A stretch of 64,000 bases of DNA from Mycolicibacterium hippocampi (GTDB lineage: Bacteria; Actinomycetota; Actinomycetes; Mycobacteriales; Mycobacteriaceae). Below are positions 44,294-53,107 of this stretch, piece after piece. The notes below the pieces were generated by a model. That model ran no database searches. It saw nothing but the letters and a program-made list of their open reading frames with translations, and was not told the origin of the DNA. The DNA is taken from the NCBI RefSeq assembly GCF_010723735.1, contig NZ_BLLB01000002.1, positions 5,884,178-5,948,177 of the forward strand. Direction: 5' to 3'. The position numbers and the translations under genes were made by a program. Positions within the stretch are counted from its first letter, which is position 1, and every line of letters starts with the position of its first letter.

Positions 44294-45331
44294 TCAGCGT
44301 GAGGGATCCTCCTGCGGGTCGGTGGTGAGGTCGGCCGGCTCCACCTTCGTCGGGGTGCCCTGTTTGCGGACATCGTGCACCCGGGTCTTGTACAGGCTGG
44401 CCGCGGTGGTGATCGCCAGCGTGACGATGATCACGCCGAGGCTGGCCAGCGTCGGGATCTCCGGCACCGGCACGTGCTCGCCGCCGTTGATGAACGGGAG
44501 TTCGTTCTCGTGCAGCGCGTGCAGCAGCAGTTTGACGCCGATGAAGCCCAGGATGAACGCCAGCCCCTGCGACAGGTACACCAGCCGCTTGAGCAGGTCA
44601 CCCAGCAGGAAGTACAGCTGCCGCAGGCCCATCAGCGCGAACACGTTGGCGGTGAACACCAGGTAGGGCTCGCGGGTCAGACCGTAGATCGCCGGAATTG
44701 AGTCCAGCGCGAACAGCAGGTCGGTGGTGCCCAGCGCGACGATGACCAGGAACATCGGCGTCATCACGCGACTTCCGTTTTCCTTGACCCACAGCTTCAG
44801 GCCGTCCCACTGGTCGGTGAACTTCAGGTGCCGCTGGGCGAACCTGACCACGGAGTTGTCCGCGTCGTCGTCGTGCTCGGTGTCCCGGACGAGCTTGATC
44901 GCGGTGTACACCAGGAACGCGCCGAAGAGGTAGAACACCCAGGAGAACTGGTTGATCGCCAGAGCGCCGAGCGCGATGAAGATGCCACGGAAGATCAGCG
45001 CCAGGATGATCCCGACGAGCAGCGCCTGCTGCTGGTAGATCCGCGGCACCTTGAAGCTGGCCATGATGATCAAGAAGATGAACAGGTTGTCCACCGACAA
45101 GCTGTACTCGGTGAGCCACCCGGCGAAGAACTCGAGCCCGAACTGGCTGCCGTGGTAGAACCACGTCCACAGGCCGAACGCGATCGCCAGGCCGATGTAG
45201 AAGGTCAACGCGGTCCCGGTCTCCCGCCGTGACGGCTCGTGGGGCCTACGCCCGAAGATCAGCACGTCGACCAGCAGAATGCCGATCGTCACAGCGAGGG
45301 TGATCCCCCACTCGAGTCCAGAAACGTTCAT
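44294..45331 (-). CDS. TerC/Alx-family integral membrane protein, probable Mn(II) exporter
   Basis: The 345-residue membrane protein has about 9 helices and the TerC signatures: SLSVDNLFIFLIIMASF, GALAINQFSWVFYLFGAF, TDLLFALDSIPAIYGLT and GVKLLLHALHENELPF. The acidic residues in the SVDNLF and FALDSIPA segments are the likely metal site. E. coli Alx and other TerC proteins export or control manganese and are controlled by the yybP-ykoY riboswitch, which is seen upstream here. GGAGGT lies 4 bases before the ATG. Confidence 0.9.
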   Translation of the reverse strand: MNVSGLEWGITLAVTIGILLVDVLIFGRRPHEPSRRETGTALTFYIGLAIAFGLWTWFYHGSQFGLEFFAGWLTEYSLSVDNLFIFLIIMASFKVPRIYQQQALLVGIILALIFRGIFIALGALAINQFSWVFYLFGAFLVYTAIKLVRDTEHDDDADNSVVRFAQRHLKFTDQWDGLKLWVKENGSRVMTPMFLVIVALGTTDLLFALDSIPAIYGLTREPYLVFTANVFALMGLRQLYFLLGDLLKRLVYLSQGLAFILGFIGVKLLLHALHENELPFINGGEHVPVPEIPTLASLGVIIVTLAITTAASLYKTRVHDVRKQGTPTKVEPADLTTDPQEDPSR

Positions 45332-45334
45332 CAA

Positions 45335-45475
45335 ACCTCCGGTCGTCAGTCAACGCCGGAGGTCTCTTCCACCCGCACCGACCTGAGCGTCGGTGTCGGG
45401 CCCGCGGCACCGGTCGTCCGAGGGCGGACGACGAGATGACGACACTGCGGCTGAGGAATACTCCCCTCCAAGGCG
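45335..45475 (-). promoter_or_regulatory. yybP-ykoY (Mn2+) riboswitch candidate controlling the TerC gene
   Basis: The minus-strand leader has the three hallmark segments in order: GGGGAGTA (complement of 45459-45466), GTCGTCA shortly after, and GAGACC (complement of 45361-45366) near the end. The bases that follow can form an 8-bp hairpin ACCTCCGG (45356-45363) with CCGGAGGT (45335-45342); this second strand is the ribosome-binding sequence of the gene. That gives an obvious translational switch. Confidence 0.72.
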
Positions 45476-45550
45476 GTGATTCTGCCAGTCGATCGCCCGA
45501 CACGCGAAACGAGCAGGTGCCGAGGGCATGAAGTGACTCCGGACGCTTAG

Positions 45551-45556
45551 TAGTTT
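45551..45556 (+). promoter_or_regulatory. Leaderless -10 box for the NRPS gene
   Basis: TAGTTT, 6 bases, GTG at 45563, no ribosome-binding sequence. Confidence 0.55.
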
Positions 45557-45562
45557 GTACCC

Positions 45563-48500
45563 GTGACAGCAGCGGATCCAACCCCCGAGATCCCTTCTCA
45601 ATTCGTGCTGTCGGCATCGGCCCCGGAGCCACGCACGCTGATCGACATCCTCTACGACACCGCGCGCCGCCATCCCGACGCCACGGCGCTCGACGACGGT
45701 GCCGTTCAGCTCACCTACGCCGAGCTGATCACCGACGTCGAGGACAGCGTCGCGTGGCTCGCCGCGCGCGGCATCGGGCGGGGCGACCGCATCGGCATCC
45801 GGATGCCGTCGGGCAGCTACGCGCTCTACGTCGCGATCCTGGCGACGTTGGCGACCGGAGCGGCCTACGTACCGGTCGACGCGGACGACCCGGCCGAGCG
45901 CGCCGAGTTGGTGTTCACCGAAGCCGGCGTCGTAGCGGTGATCACCGAGCAGGGCCTGGTGCGCGGGCCCGGGTCGTCACGAGGTTGGCGCGCGGCCGCG
46001 CCGTTGAGCCGCGACGACGCGTGGATCATCTTCACCTCCGGCTCCACCGGAACTCCGAAGGGCGTCGCCGTCACCCACCGCAGCGCGGCGGCGTTCGTCG
46101 ACGCCGAGGCACGGATGTTCCTGCAGGACAACCCGATCGGCCCTGGAGACCGGGTGCTCGCGGGGCTGTCGGTGGCGTTCGACGCGTCCTGTGAGGAGAT
46201 GTGGCTGGCGTGGCGGCACGGCGCGTGCCTGGTGCCGGCGCCCCGGTCGCTGGTGCGCAGCGGGATGGACCTGGGCCCTTGGCTGGTCTCTCGGGACATC
46301 ACCGTCGTCTCCACCGTCCCCACGCTGGCCTCACTGTGGCCCGCAGAGGCGCTGGAGGCGGTGCGGCTGCTGATCTTCGGCGGTGAGGCCTGCCCACCGG
46401 AGCTGGCCGAACGGCTCGCGGTGGACGGTCGCGAGGTATGGAACACCTACGGGCCCACCGAGGCGACGGTCGTGGCGTGCGCGGCGCGGTTGGACGGAAA
46501 GAGCCCGGTGAGTATCGGGCTGCCGCTACCCGGGTGGGATCTGGCGGTGGTCGGCAAGGACGGCTCGCCGGTGGAACTCGGCGAGGTCGGTGAGCTCGTC
46601 ATCGGTGGTGTCGGGCTGGCGCGCTACCTCGACCCGGACAAGGACGCCGAGAAGTACGCAGCCATGCCGAGCCTCGCCTGGAGCCGTGCCTACCGCAGCG
46701 GTGACCTGGTCCGGCTGGAATCCGACGGGCTGTACTTCGTGGGACGCGCCGACGACCAGGTCAAGGTCGGCGGCCGGCGTATCGAGCTCGGCGAGGTGGA
46801 AACCGCGCTGGTGAACCTGCCCGGTGTCAGCGGTGCTGCCGCGGCGGTGCGCAAGACCGCCAGCGGCACCCCGCTGCTGGTCGGCTACCTCGTCGTCGCG
46901 CCTGTCGCCGAACAGGCCTTCGACGTCGTCGAGGCCCGCGCCCGGCTGTCCGGGTCGCTACCCGCCGCGTTGGTGCCCCGGCTGGTCGTCGTCGCCGAAC
47001 TGCCCACCCGTACGTCGGGGAAGGTCGACCGCGACGCCCTTCCGTGGCCGGTCGGCTCGGCAGGTGACGACGCCGCTCCCGAGCTGGGCGGCACCCTCGG
47101 CTGGCTGGCCGCATTGTGGCGTGACGTGCTGGCTGCGCCGGTGGACGGGCCGGAAGCGGACTTCTTCGCCCTCGGCGGCGGGTCGCTGTCGGCGGCACAG
47201 CTGACCGCCGCGCTGCGGCAGCGCTACCCGCAGGTGACGGTCGCCGAGCTCTATGACCATCCCCGACTGGGGTCGCTGGCGGGCTACCTGGACGAGCTCG
47301 ATCCGCCGCCCGCCGTGGTGACCCGCGACGTGAAGCCGGTCTCGCGGCTGACCCAGGCCGTGCAGATAGCCGCGAGTGTGCCGCTGGCGACGCTGGCCGG
47401 CATGCAGTGGGTGGTCTGGCTGGCGCTGGCGAACAACATCGCTGCCGCGCTGTCGCTGGTGCCGTGGGCCAGGCCCGTCGACTGGTGGTGGATCCTGGCG
47501 GGTTTCATGCTGTTCATCACCCCGCTGGGCCGGATGGGCATCGCGGTGTTCGGGGCGCGTGTCCTGATCGGTGACCTCGCGCCGGGCACCTACCGTCGCG
47601 GCGGGTCGGTGCACCTGCGGGTGTGGCTGGCCGAGCGGCTGGCCGAGGCCAGTGGCGCGGAGAACATGGCCGGGGCGCCCTGGCTGGTCTACTACGCCCG
47701 CGCGCTGGGCAACTCGGTCGGCAACGGGGTGGACCTGCACTCGGCGCCGCCGGTCACCGGGATGCTGACCCTGGGTCACCGGTGTTCCATCGAACCCGAG
47801 GTCGACCTGAGTGGCCACTGGATCGACGGCGATCTGTTCCATGTCGGCCCCGTCGCCGTCGGCAACGACGCGTCGGTGGGTGCCAGGACCACGTTGCTCC
47901 CGGGCGCGGTCGTCGGCAAGAACGCCGACGTGGCACCCGGTTCCGGCGTCGTCGGGAAGGTGAAGAACAGGCAGTACTGGAAGGGTTCCCCGGCGGTCAA
48001 GTCCGGTAAGGCCAAGCATCCGTGGCCGGATCATCGCCCACCCAGCGCCCCGTTGTGGGTCGCGATGTACGGCGCCACGTCGGTGCTGCTGGGCGCGCTG
48101 CCGCTGGCCGCACTGGCCGCGGGGATCGCCGTGCTCGGCTGGGGGGTGCGCGGGACCGAGTCGGTGAGCGCGGCGGTGCTGCCGGCGCTGGTGTGGATCG
48201 TGCCGGCGACGCTGGCCGCCCTGCTGACCTACGCGGCCCTGACGGTGCTGGGGGTGCGGTTGCTCGCTGTCGGACTGCACGAGGGCTACCACCCGGTGCG
48301 CAGCCGCTCGGGCTGGCAGCTGTGGGCCACCGAACGGCTGATGGATGCCGCCCGCAACCACCTCTTCCCGATCTACGCCAGCCTGCTCACACCCTGGTGG
48401 CTCCGACTTCTCGGGGCCGAGGTCGGCCGCGGTACCGAGATCTCCACGGCGCTGCTGATCCCCAAGTTCACCGTCATCGAAGACGGTGCGTTCCTCGCCG

Positions 48501-49489
48501 ACGACACCATGGTCGCGTCCTACGAACTGGGCGGCGGTTGGATCCACGTCGCCCGGGCCACCATCGGCAAGCGCGCCTTCCTGGGGAACTCAGGCATCAC
48601 CCAGCCCGGTCGCCGGGTCCCCGACGACGGGCTGGTCGCGGTGCTCTCGGCAGCACCGCACAAAGCCAAGGCGGGCTCGTCCTGGCTGGGCAGCCCGCCG
48701 GTGCGGCTGCGGCGCCGGCCCACGGCCGCCGACGTGCTGCGGACCTTTCATCCGTCCGCGCGGCTGAAGGCGCTGCGCGCCACCGTCGAGACGTTCCGGC
48801 TCGTCCCCGTCGTGGTCACGTTCGCCATCGGGGTGGCCGTTCTGCTGTCCGTCCAAGCCGTGGTGCTGACCGCCGGCTGGATCTGGGCCGCGCTGGCCAC
48901 CGGGGTTATCCTGCTGGCCGCCGGGGCGGTGGCCGGCGGCATCGCGGTGGCTGCCAAATGGATTGTGGTGGGCCGGATCACCGCCATCGAACATCCGCTG
49001 TGGTCGTCGTTCGTGTGGCGCAACGAGGTGTCGGACACATTCGTCGAGACCGTGGCGGCGCCGTGGTTCGCCCGTGGGGCAGCGGGTACACCGGTGATGA
49101 ATCTGTGGCTGCGGGCGCTGGGCGCGAAGATCGGACGGGGGGTGTGGTGTGAGAGCTACTGGCTCCCCGAGGCCGACCTGGTGACGCTCGAGGACGGCTG
49201 CACTGTCAACCGTGGGTGCGTGGTGCAGACCCATCTGTTCCACGATCGCATCATGCGGATGGACACCGTCGTGCTCGAGCAGGGCGCGACGCTGGGACCG
49301 CACTGCGTGGCGTTGCCCGCGGCGCGCATCGGGTCAGGAGCCACGGTCGGACCGGCATCGCTGGTGATGCGCGGCGACGTGGTTCCACCGTCGACTCGAT
49401 GGCAGGGCAACCCGATCGCCTCGTGGAACCCGCCACGCAAGAAGCGTGACTCGTCGAGTCCCAAGCCCAAGAAGCCGGCGGCCGCGTGA
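45563..49489 (+). CDS. Pls/PosA-family nonribosomal peptide synthetase
   Basis: The 1308-residue protein has three parts. Residues 1-500: adenylation domain (A3 FTSGSTGTPKG near 156, A4 FDASCEEMW near 205, A5 NTYGPTEAT, A7 YRSGDL, A8 GRADDQVKVGGRRIELGE, A10 RTSGKVDRDALP). About 520-580: carrier domain with LGGGSLSAAQL, the Ser for phosphopantetheine. 590-1308: about 6 membrane helices alternating with three left-handed beta-helix (hexapeptide) acyltransferase-like domains. This is the layout of epsilon-poly-lysine synthetase. The pocket residues suggest a basic amino acid. A GTGA overlap joins it to the aminopeptidase gene. Confidence 0.9.
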   Translation: MTAADPTPEIPSQFVLSASAPEPRTLIDILYDTARRHPDATALDDGAVQLTYAELITDVEDSVAWLAARGIGRGDRIGIRMPSGSYALYVAILATLATGAAYVPVDADDPAERAELVFTEAGVVAVITEQGLVRGPGSSRGWRAAAPLSRDDAWIIFTSGSTGTPKGVAVTHRSAAAFVDAEARMFLQDNPIGPGDRVLAGLSVAFDASCEEMWLAWRHGACLVPAPRSLVRSGMDLGPWLVSRDITVVSTVPTLASLWPAEALEAVRLLIFGGEACPPELAERLAVDGREVWNTYGPTEATVVACAARLDGKSPVSIGLPLPGWDLAVVGKDGSPVELGEVGELVIGGVGLARYLDPDKDAEKYAAMPSLAWSRAYRSGDLVRLESDGLYFVGRADDQVKVGGRRIELGEVETALVNLPGVSGAAAAVRKTASGTPLLVGYLVVAPVAEQAFDVVEARARLSGSLPAALVPRLVVVAELPTRTSGKVDRDALPWPVGSAGDDAAPELGGTLGWLAALWRDVLAAPVDGPEADFFALGGGSLSAAQLTAALRQRYPQVTVAELYDHPRLGSLAGYLDELDPPPAVVTRDVKPVSRLTQAVQIAASVPLATLAGMQWVVWLALANNIAAALSLVPWARPVDWWWILAGFMLFITPLGRMGIAVFGARVLIGDLAPGTYRRGGSVHLRVWLAERLAEASGAENMAGAPWLVYYARALGNSVGNGVDLHSAPPVTGMLTLGHRCSIEPEVDLSGHWIDGDLFHVGPVAVGNDASVGARTTLLPGAVVGKNADVAPGSGVVGKVKNRQYWKGSPAVKSGKAKHPWPDHRPPSAPLWVAMYGATSVLLGALPLAALAAGIAVLGWGVRGTESVSAAVLPALVWIVPATLAALLTYAALTVLGVRLLAVGLHEGYHPVRSRSGWQLWATERLMDAARNHLFPIYASLLTPWWLRLLGAEVGRGTEISTALLIPKFTVIEDGAFLADDTMVASYELGGGWIHVARATIGKRAFLGNSGITQPGRRVPDDGLVAVLSAAPHKAKAGSSWLGSPPVRLRRRPTAADVLRTFHPSARLKALRATVETFRLVPVVVTFAIGVAVLLSVQAVVLTAGWIWAALATGVILLAAGAVAGGIAVAAKWIVVGRITAIEHPLWSSFVWRNEVSDTFVETVAAPWFARGAAGTPVMNLWLRALGAKIGRGVWCESYWLPEADLVTLEDGCTVNRGCVVQTHLFHDRIMRMDTVVLEQGATLGPHCVALPAARIGSGATVGPASLVMRGDVVPPSTRWQGNPIASWNPPRKKRDSSSPKPKKPAAA

Positions 49490-50832
49490 GCGGACGCAAA
49501 CGGGTGGCCAAGAAGAACGGGTCACCGGTCATCGACCCGTACCTTCCCGGCTCCGGCAACTTCGGCTACCGGGTGTCGCGCTACGAACTCGAACTCGAAT
49601 ACAAGGTGGCGATCAACCGGCTCGCGGGGGCGGCCACCATCACCGCCGTCACACTGGCCGAACTCGCCACGTTCACCCTGGACCTGTCGGATGCGCTCGC
49701 GGTGTCCAAGGTGACGGTGAACGGCAGGCGGCCCTCGCAGTTCCGCACCCAGGCAGGCAAATTGCACGTCACCCTGGCGGAGCGGCTACCCGCCGGCGCG
49801 GCGATGGTGGTCGCGGTGCGTTACGGCGGCACCCCGCGTCCGATCCGGTCCCATTGGGGCGAAGTCGGTTTCGAGGAACTGACCGAAGGCGTGCTGGTCG
49901 CGGGCCAGCCCAACGGTGCCGCGTCATGGTTCCCGTGTGACGACCACCCCAGCGCCAAGGCCAGCTTCCGGGTCCAGATCAGCACGGAGAGCCCGTATTT
50001 CGCGCTCTCCAACGGCAAGCTGCTGTCCCGGCGCGCCCGTGCCGGCATGACCACCTGGGTCTACGAGCAGGCCGAGCCCACCTCGACCTATCTGGTCACG
50101 CTGCAGATCGGCGTCTACAGCAGGCAGCGGATGTCGAAGAACGGCGTCGAGATCTTCTCGGTCCTGCCCGACCGGCTACGCACGAACTTCGAAACCGACT
50201 TCGGCCGTCAGTCGCAGATGATGAAGCTGTTCGTGAAGCTGTTCGGTCCCTATCCTCTGGCCGGCGGATACACCGTGGTGGTGACCGACGACGACCTCGA
50301 GATCCCCCTCGAGGCGCAGGGAATCTCCATCTTCGGCGCCAACCACTGTGACGGGCAGCGGAATTCGGAACGGCTGATCGCACACGAGCTGGCGCACCAG
50401 TGGTTCGGCAACTCCGTCACCGTCCAGCGCTGGCGCCACATCTGGCTGCACGAAGGTTTCGCCTGCTACGCGGAGTGGCTGTGGTCCGAGCACTGCGGAG
50501 AGCGCACCGCAGACGAGCACGCCCGCCACTACCACCAGAAACTGCTCAACTCGGCGCAGGACCTGGTCCTCGCCGACCCCGGCCCGCGCGACATGTTCGA
50601 CGACCGGGTGTACAAGCGCGGAGCGCTCACGCTGCACGCCCTGCGCAGCCAGATCGGCGACACCAACTTCTTTGCGCTGCTCAAGGATTGGACGGACCGC
50701 TACCGGCACAGCAGCGCGGTGACCGACGATTTCACCGACCTGGCGGCCCACCACAGCGAGGATTCGCTGCGGGAGCTGTGGGCCGCGTGGCTCTACTCAC
50801 CGAAGGTGCCATCGCTGGACGTGTGGGTGTGA
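49486..50832 (+). CDS. M1-family zinc aminopeptidase coupled to the NRPS
   Basis: The 448-residue protein has an M1 catalytic core: HELAH near residue 302 (IAHELAHQWFGNSVTVQRW) and the third zinc ligand Glu in WLHEGFACYAEW 19 residues on. The exopeptidase GAMEN motif is replaced by a PLEAQGISIFGANH stretch. N terminus is basic (SGRKRVAKKNG), with a beta-sandwich domain; no signal peptide. It overlaps the NRPS stop and the next gene start by 4 bases each. Streptomyces epsilon-poly-lysine clusters carry an aminopeptidase that degrades the polymer; the same role is inferred here. Confidence 0.9.
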   Translation: MSGRKRVAKKNGSPVIDPYLPGSGNFGYRVSRYELELEYKVAINRLAGAATITAVTLAELATFTLDLSDALAVSKVTVNGRRPSQFRTQAGKLHVTLAERLPAGAAMVVAVRYGGTPRPIRSHWGEVGFEELTEGVLVAGQPNGAASWFPCDDHPSAKASFRVQISTESPYFALSNGKLLSRRARAGMTTWVYEQAEPTSTYLVTLQIGVYSRQRMSKNGVEIFSVLPDRLRTNFETDFGRQSQMMKLFVKLFGPYPLAGGYTVVVTDDDLEIPLEAQGISIFGANHCDGQRNSERLIAHELAHQWFGNSVTVQRWRHIWLHEGFACYAEWLWSEHCGERTADEHARHYHQKLLNSAQDLVLADPGPRDMFDDRVYKRGALTLHALRSQIGDTNFFALLKDWTDRYRHSSAVTDDFTDLAAHHSEDSLRELWAAWLYSPKVPSLDVWV

Positions 50833-52076
50833 CAGACGCGGCGGCGGCGCCCTCAGGCGCGGTGACCCGCAGCAGCGTGGTCCGCGTCGGCGCGGCGACA
50901 GCGCTGACCGCGCTGTGCGGGTACGCGGTGCTCTACCTGGCCGCGCGGGATCTCGAGCCCGCAGGCTTCTCCGTCTTCGGGGTGTTCTGGGGGGCGTTCG
51001 GTCTGGTCAGCGGGGCGGCCTTCGGCCTGCTTCAGGAGACCACCCGGGAGATCCGGTCCGCCGCCGCCGATCCACCGGCCGCGCGCACCCACCCGTTGCG
51101 GGTCGGGGCGGGTGTCGGGGTGACCGCCGCGCTGTTGATCGCCGCGACCTCGCCGCTGTGGTCACAGCACGTCTTCGTCGAGGACAGGGCGCTCAGCGTC
51201 GCGCTGCTGTGCGGCGGGCTGGCCGGGTTCTGTCTGCACACCACGCTGCTCGGCGCGCTCGCCGGGGTGAACCGGTGGTCGCAGTACGGCGCGCTGATGG
51301 TCACCGACGCCGTGCTGCGGGTCGCGGTGGCGGTGGCCACCTTCGCGGTGGGCTGGGGGCTCGGCGGCTATCTGTGGGCGACGGTCGCCGGCGCGATCGC
51401 GTGGCTGTTGCTGCTTGTCACCTCGCCGACGACCAGGGCGGCCGCCCGGCTGCTCACTGCGGTCGACACCGCCACTTTCCTGCGCGGCACCGGGCACTCG
51501 ATCGCCGCGGCCGGTGCCAGCGCGGTCCTGGTGATGGGTTTTCCGGTGCTGTTGAAGGCCACCTCGGGTGACGATCTCGGTGCCACGGGCGGCGTGGTGA
51601 TCCTCGCGGTGACGTTGACGCGGGCCCCGCTGCTGGTGCCGCTGACCGCGATGCAGGGCAACCTGATCGCGCACTTCGTCGACCAGCGCACCCACCGGCT
51701 CAAAGCGCTGGTGGCGCCCGCGGCGCTGGTCGGTGCGGTGGGCGCGGCGGGGATCGCCCTCGCGGCGGCGTTCGGGCCGTGGCTGCTGCGGGAGGGCTTC
51801 GGTGACGAGTACCTCGCCGACGGTGCGCTGCTGGCCTGGTTCACGGCCGCGGCCGTAGCGATCGCACTGTTGACACTGACCGGCGCGGCGACGGTGGCCG
51901 CCGCGCTGCACCGGGCATACGCGGTCGGCTGGCTGAGTGCCACGGTGGCCTCCACGCTGCTGTTGCTGCTGCCGTTGGAACTCGAACTGCGCACCGTCAT
52001 CGCGCTGCTGTGCGGGCCGCTGCTGGGGATGGCGGTGCACCTGGCCGCACTCGCCCGCCTGCACACCGCCGGGTAG
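50829..52076 (+). CDS. Polytopic membrane protein (Rv3630 type), flippase-like
   Basis: The 415-residue protein has about 12 hydrophobic helices and reads like the MOP/polysaccharide-exporter group; relatives include M. tuberculosis Rv3630. Conserved stretches include YLAARDLEPAGFSVFGVFWG and ILAVTLTRAPLLVPLTAMQGN. It starts with GTG inside the aminopeptidase stop (GTGA) so it is translated with it. Role is unproven: lipid-linked sugar flipping, or export of the NRPS product, both fit the position. Confidence 0.85.
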   Translation: MTDAAAAPSGAVTRSSVVRVGAATALTALCGYAVLYLAARDLEPAGFSVFGVFWGAFGLVSGAAFGLLQETTREIRSAAADPPAARTHPLRVGAGVGVTAALLIAATSPLWSQHVFVEDRALSVALLCGGLAGFCLHTTLLGALAGVNRWSQYGALMVTDAVLRVAVAVATFAVGWGLGGYLWATVAGAIAWLLLLVTSPTTRAAARLLTAVDTATFLRGTGHSIAAAGASAVLVMGFPVLLKATSGDDLGATGGVVILAVTLTRAPLLVPLTAMQGNLIAHFVDQRTHRLKALVAPAALVGAVGAAGIALAAAFGPWLLREGFGDEYLADGALLAWFTAAAVAIALLTLTGAATVAAALHRAYAVGWLSATVASTLLLLLPLELELRTVIALLCGPLLGMAVHLAALARLHTAG

Positions 52077-52126
52077 CCGACGAATACGCTGCCCGCAGGA
52101 CGGCGACCGAGAGCAGAGGAGACGAC

Positions 52127-53107
52127 ATGGGCTGGCTGGTGACCGGCGGCGCTGGGTACATCGGTTCCCACGTGGTCCGCGCCCTGCTCGAGGCAGTCCT
52201 CCCGGTGGTGGTGATCGACGACCTGTCCACCGGATTCGAGCAGTTCGTCCCGGAGTCGGCCACCTTCGTCCGCGGCACCCTGCTCGACCGGGACCTGATC
52301 CAGGACACCCTGCAGCGCTTCGCGGTCCGCGGTGTCATCCACATCGCGGGCTACAAGTACGCGGGCGAGTCGGTCAAGCGTCCACTACACACCTACGAGC
52401 AGAACGTGACGACCACGGTCAACCTGCTGCAGGCGATGGAAGCCGCAGGGGTGGACCGGATCGTGTTCTCGTCGAGCGCCGCGACCTTCGGCACGCCCGA
52501 TGTCGAGATCGTCGACGAGACCACCCCGACAACCCCCGAATCGCCCTACGGGGAAACAAAGCTGATCGGTGAGTGGCTGCTGCGCGACGCCGGCCTCGCC
52601 ACCGGGCTGCGGCACACCAGCCTGCGGTACTTCAACGTCGTCGGATCGGGTTCGCAGCAGCTGTTCGACGCCAGCCCGCACAACCTGTTCCCGAAAGTGT
52701 TCGACATGCTCTACCGCGGGGCGACACCGAGCATCAACGGCGACGACTATCCGACCCCCGACGGCACCTGCGTGCGCGACTACATCCACGTCTGCGACCT
52801 GGCCGCGGCTCATGTGGCGGCGGCCCGACGACTCGACGACGGGCTGACGGTCGAGCCGGTGTACAACCTGGGCAGCGGCGCGGGCACGTCGGTGAGGGAG
52901 ATCATGACCGCGGTGCGGACCGTCACCGGCGTCGACTTCGAACCGCAGATCCTGCCCCGTCGGCCGGGTGACCCGGCCCGGATCGTGGCGGCCGGTGATC
53001 TCGCCGCGCGGGACCTCGGTTGGCAGATGCGGCATTCGCTCGAGCAGATGGTCGCCTCGGCGTGGAAGGCCCGCCAGAGCGCCGGAGACGCCTACCCGCG
53101 CTCGTGA
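52127..53107 (+). CDS. galE: UDP-glucose 4-epimerase
   Basis: Short-chain dehydrogenase-type sugar epimerase. The 326-residue protein has the NAD motif GGAGYIGSH, catalytic Ser (SSAATFG) and YxxxK as YGETK, HIAGYKYAGESVKRP, and RDYIHVCDLA. Sequence is closer to classical GalE than to M. tuberculosis GalE1, although it occupies a similar place between the Rv3630-type and Rv3635-type genes. AGAGGAGAC lies just before the ATG. Its stop overlaps the next gene start (GTGA). Confidence 0.92.
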   Translation: MGWLVTGGAGYIGSHVVRALLEAVLPVVVIDDLSTGFEQFVPESATFVRGTLLDRDLIQDTLQRFAVRGVIHIAGYKYAGESVKRPLHTYEQNVTTTVNLLQAMEAAGVDRIVFSSSAATFGTPDVEIVDETTPTTPESPYGETKLIGEWLLRDAGLATGLRHTSLRYFNVVGSGSQQLFDASPHNLFPKVFDMLYRGATPSINGDDYPTPDGTCVRDYIHVCDLAAAHVAAARRLDDGLTVEPVYNLGSGAGTSVREIMTAVRTVTGVDFEPQILPRRPGDPARIVAAGDLAARDLGWQMRHSLEQMVASAWKARQSAGDAYPRS

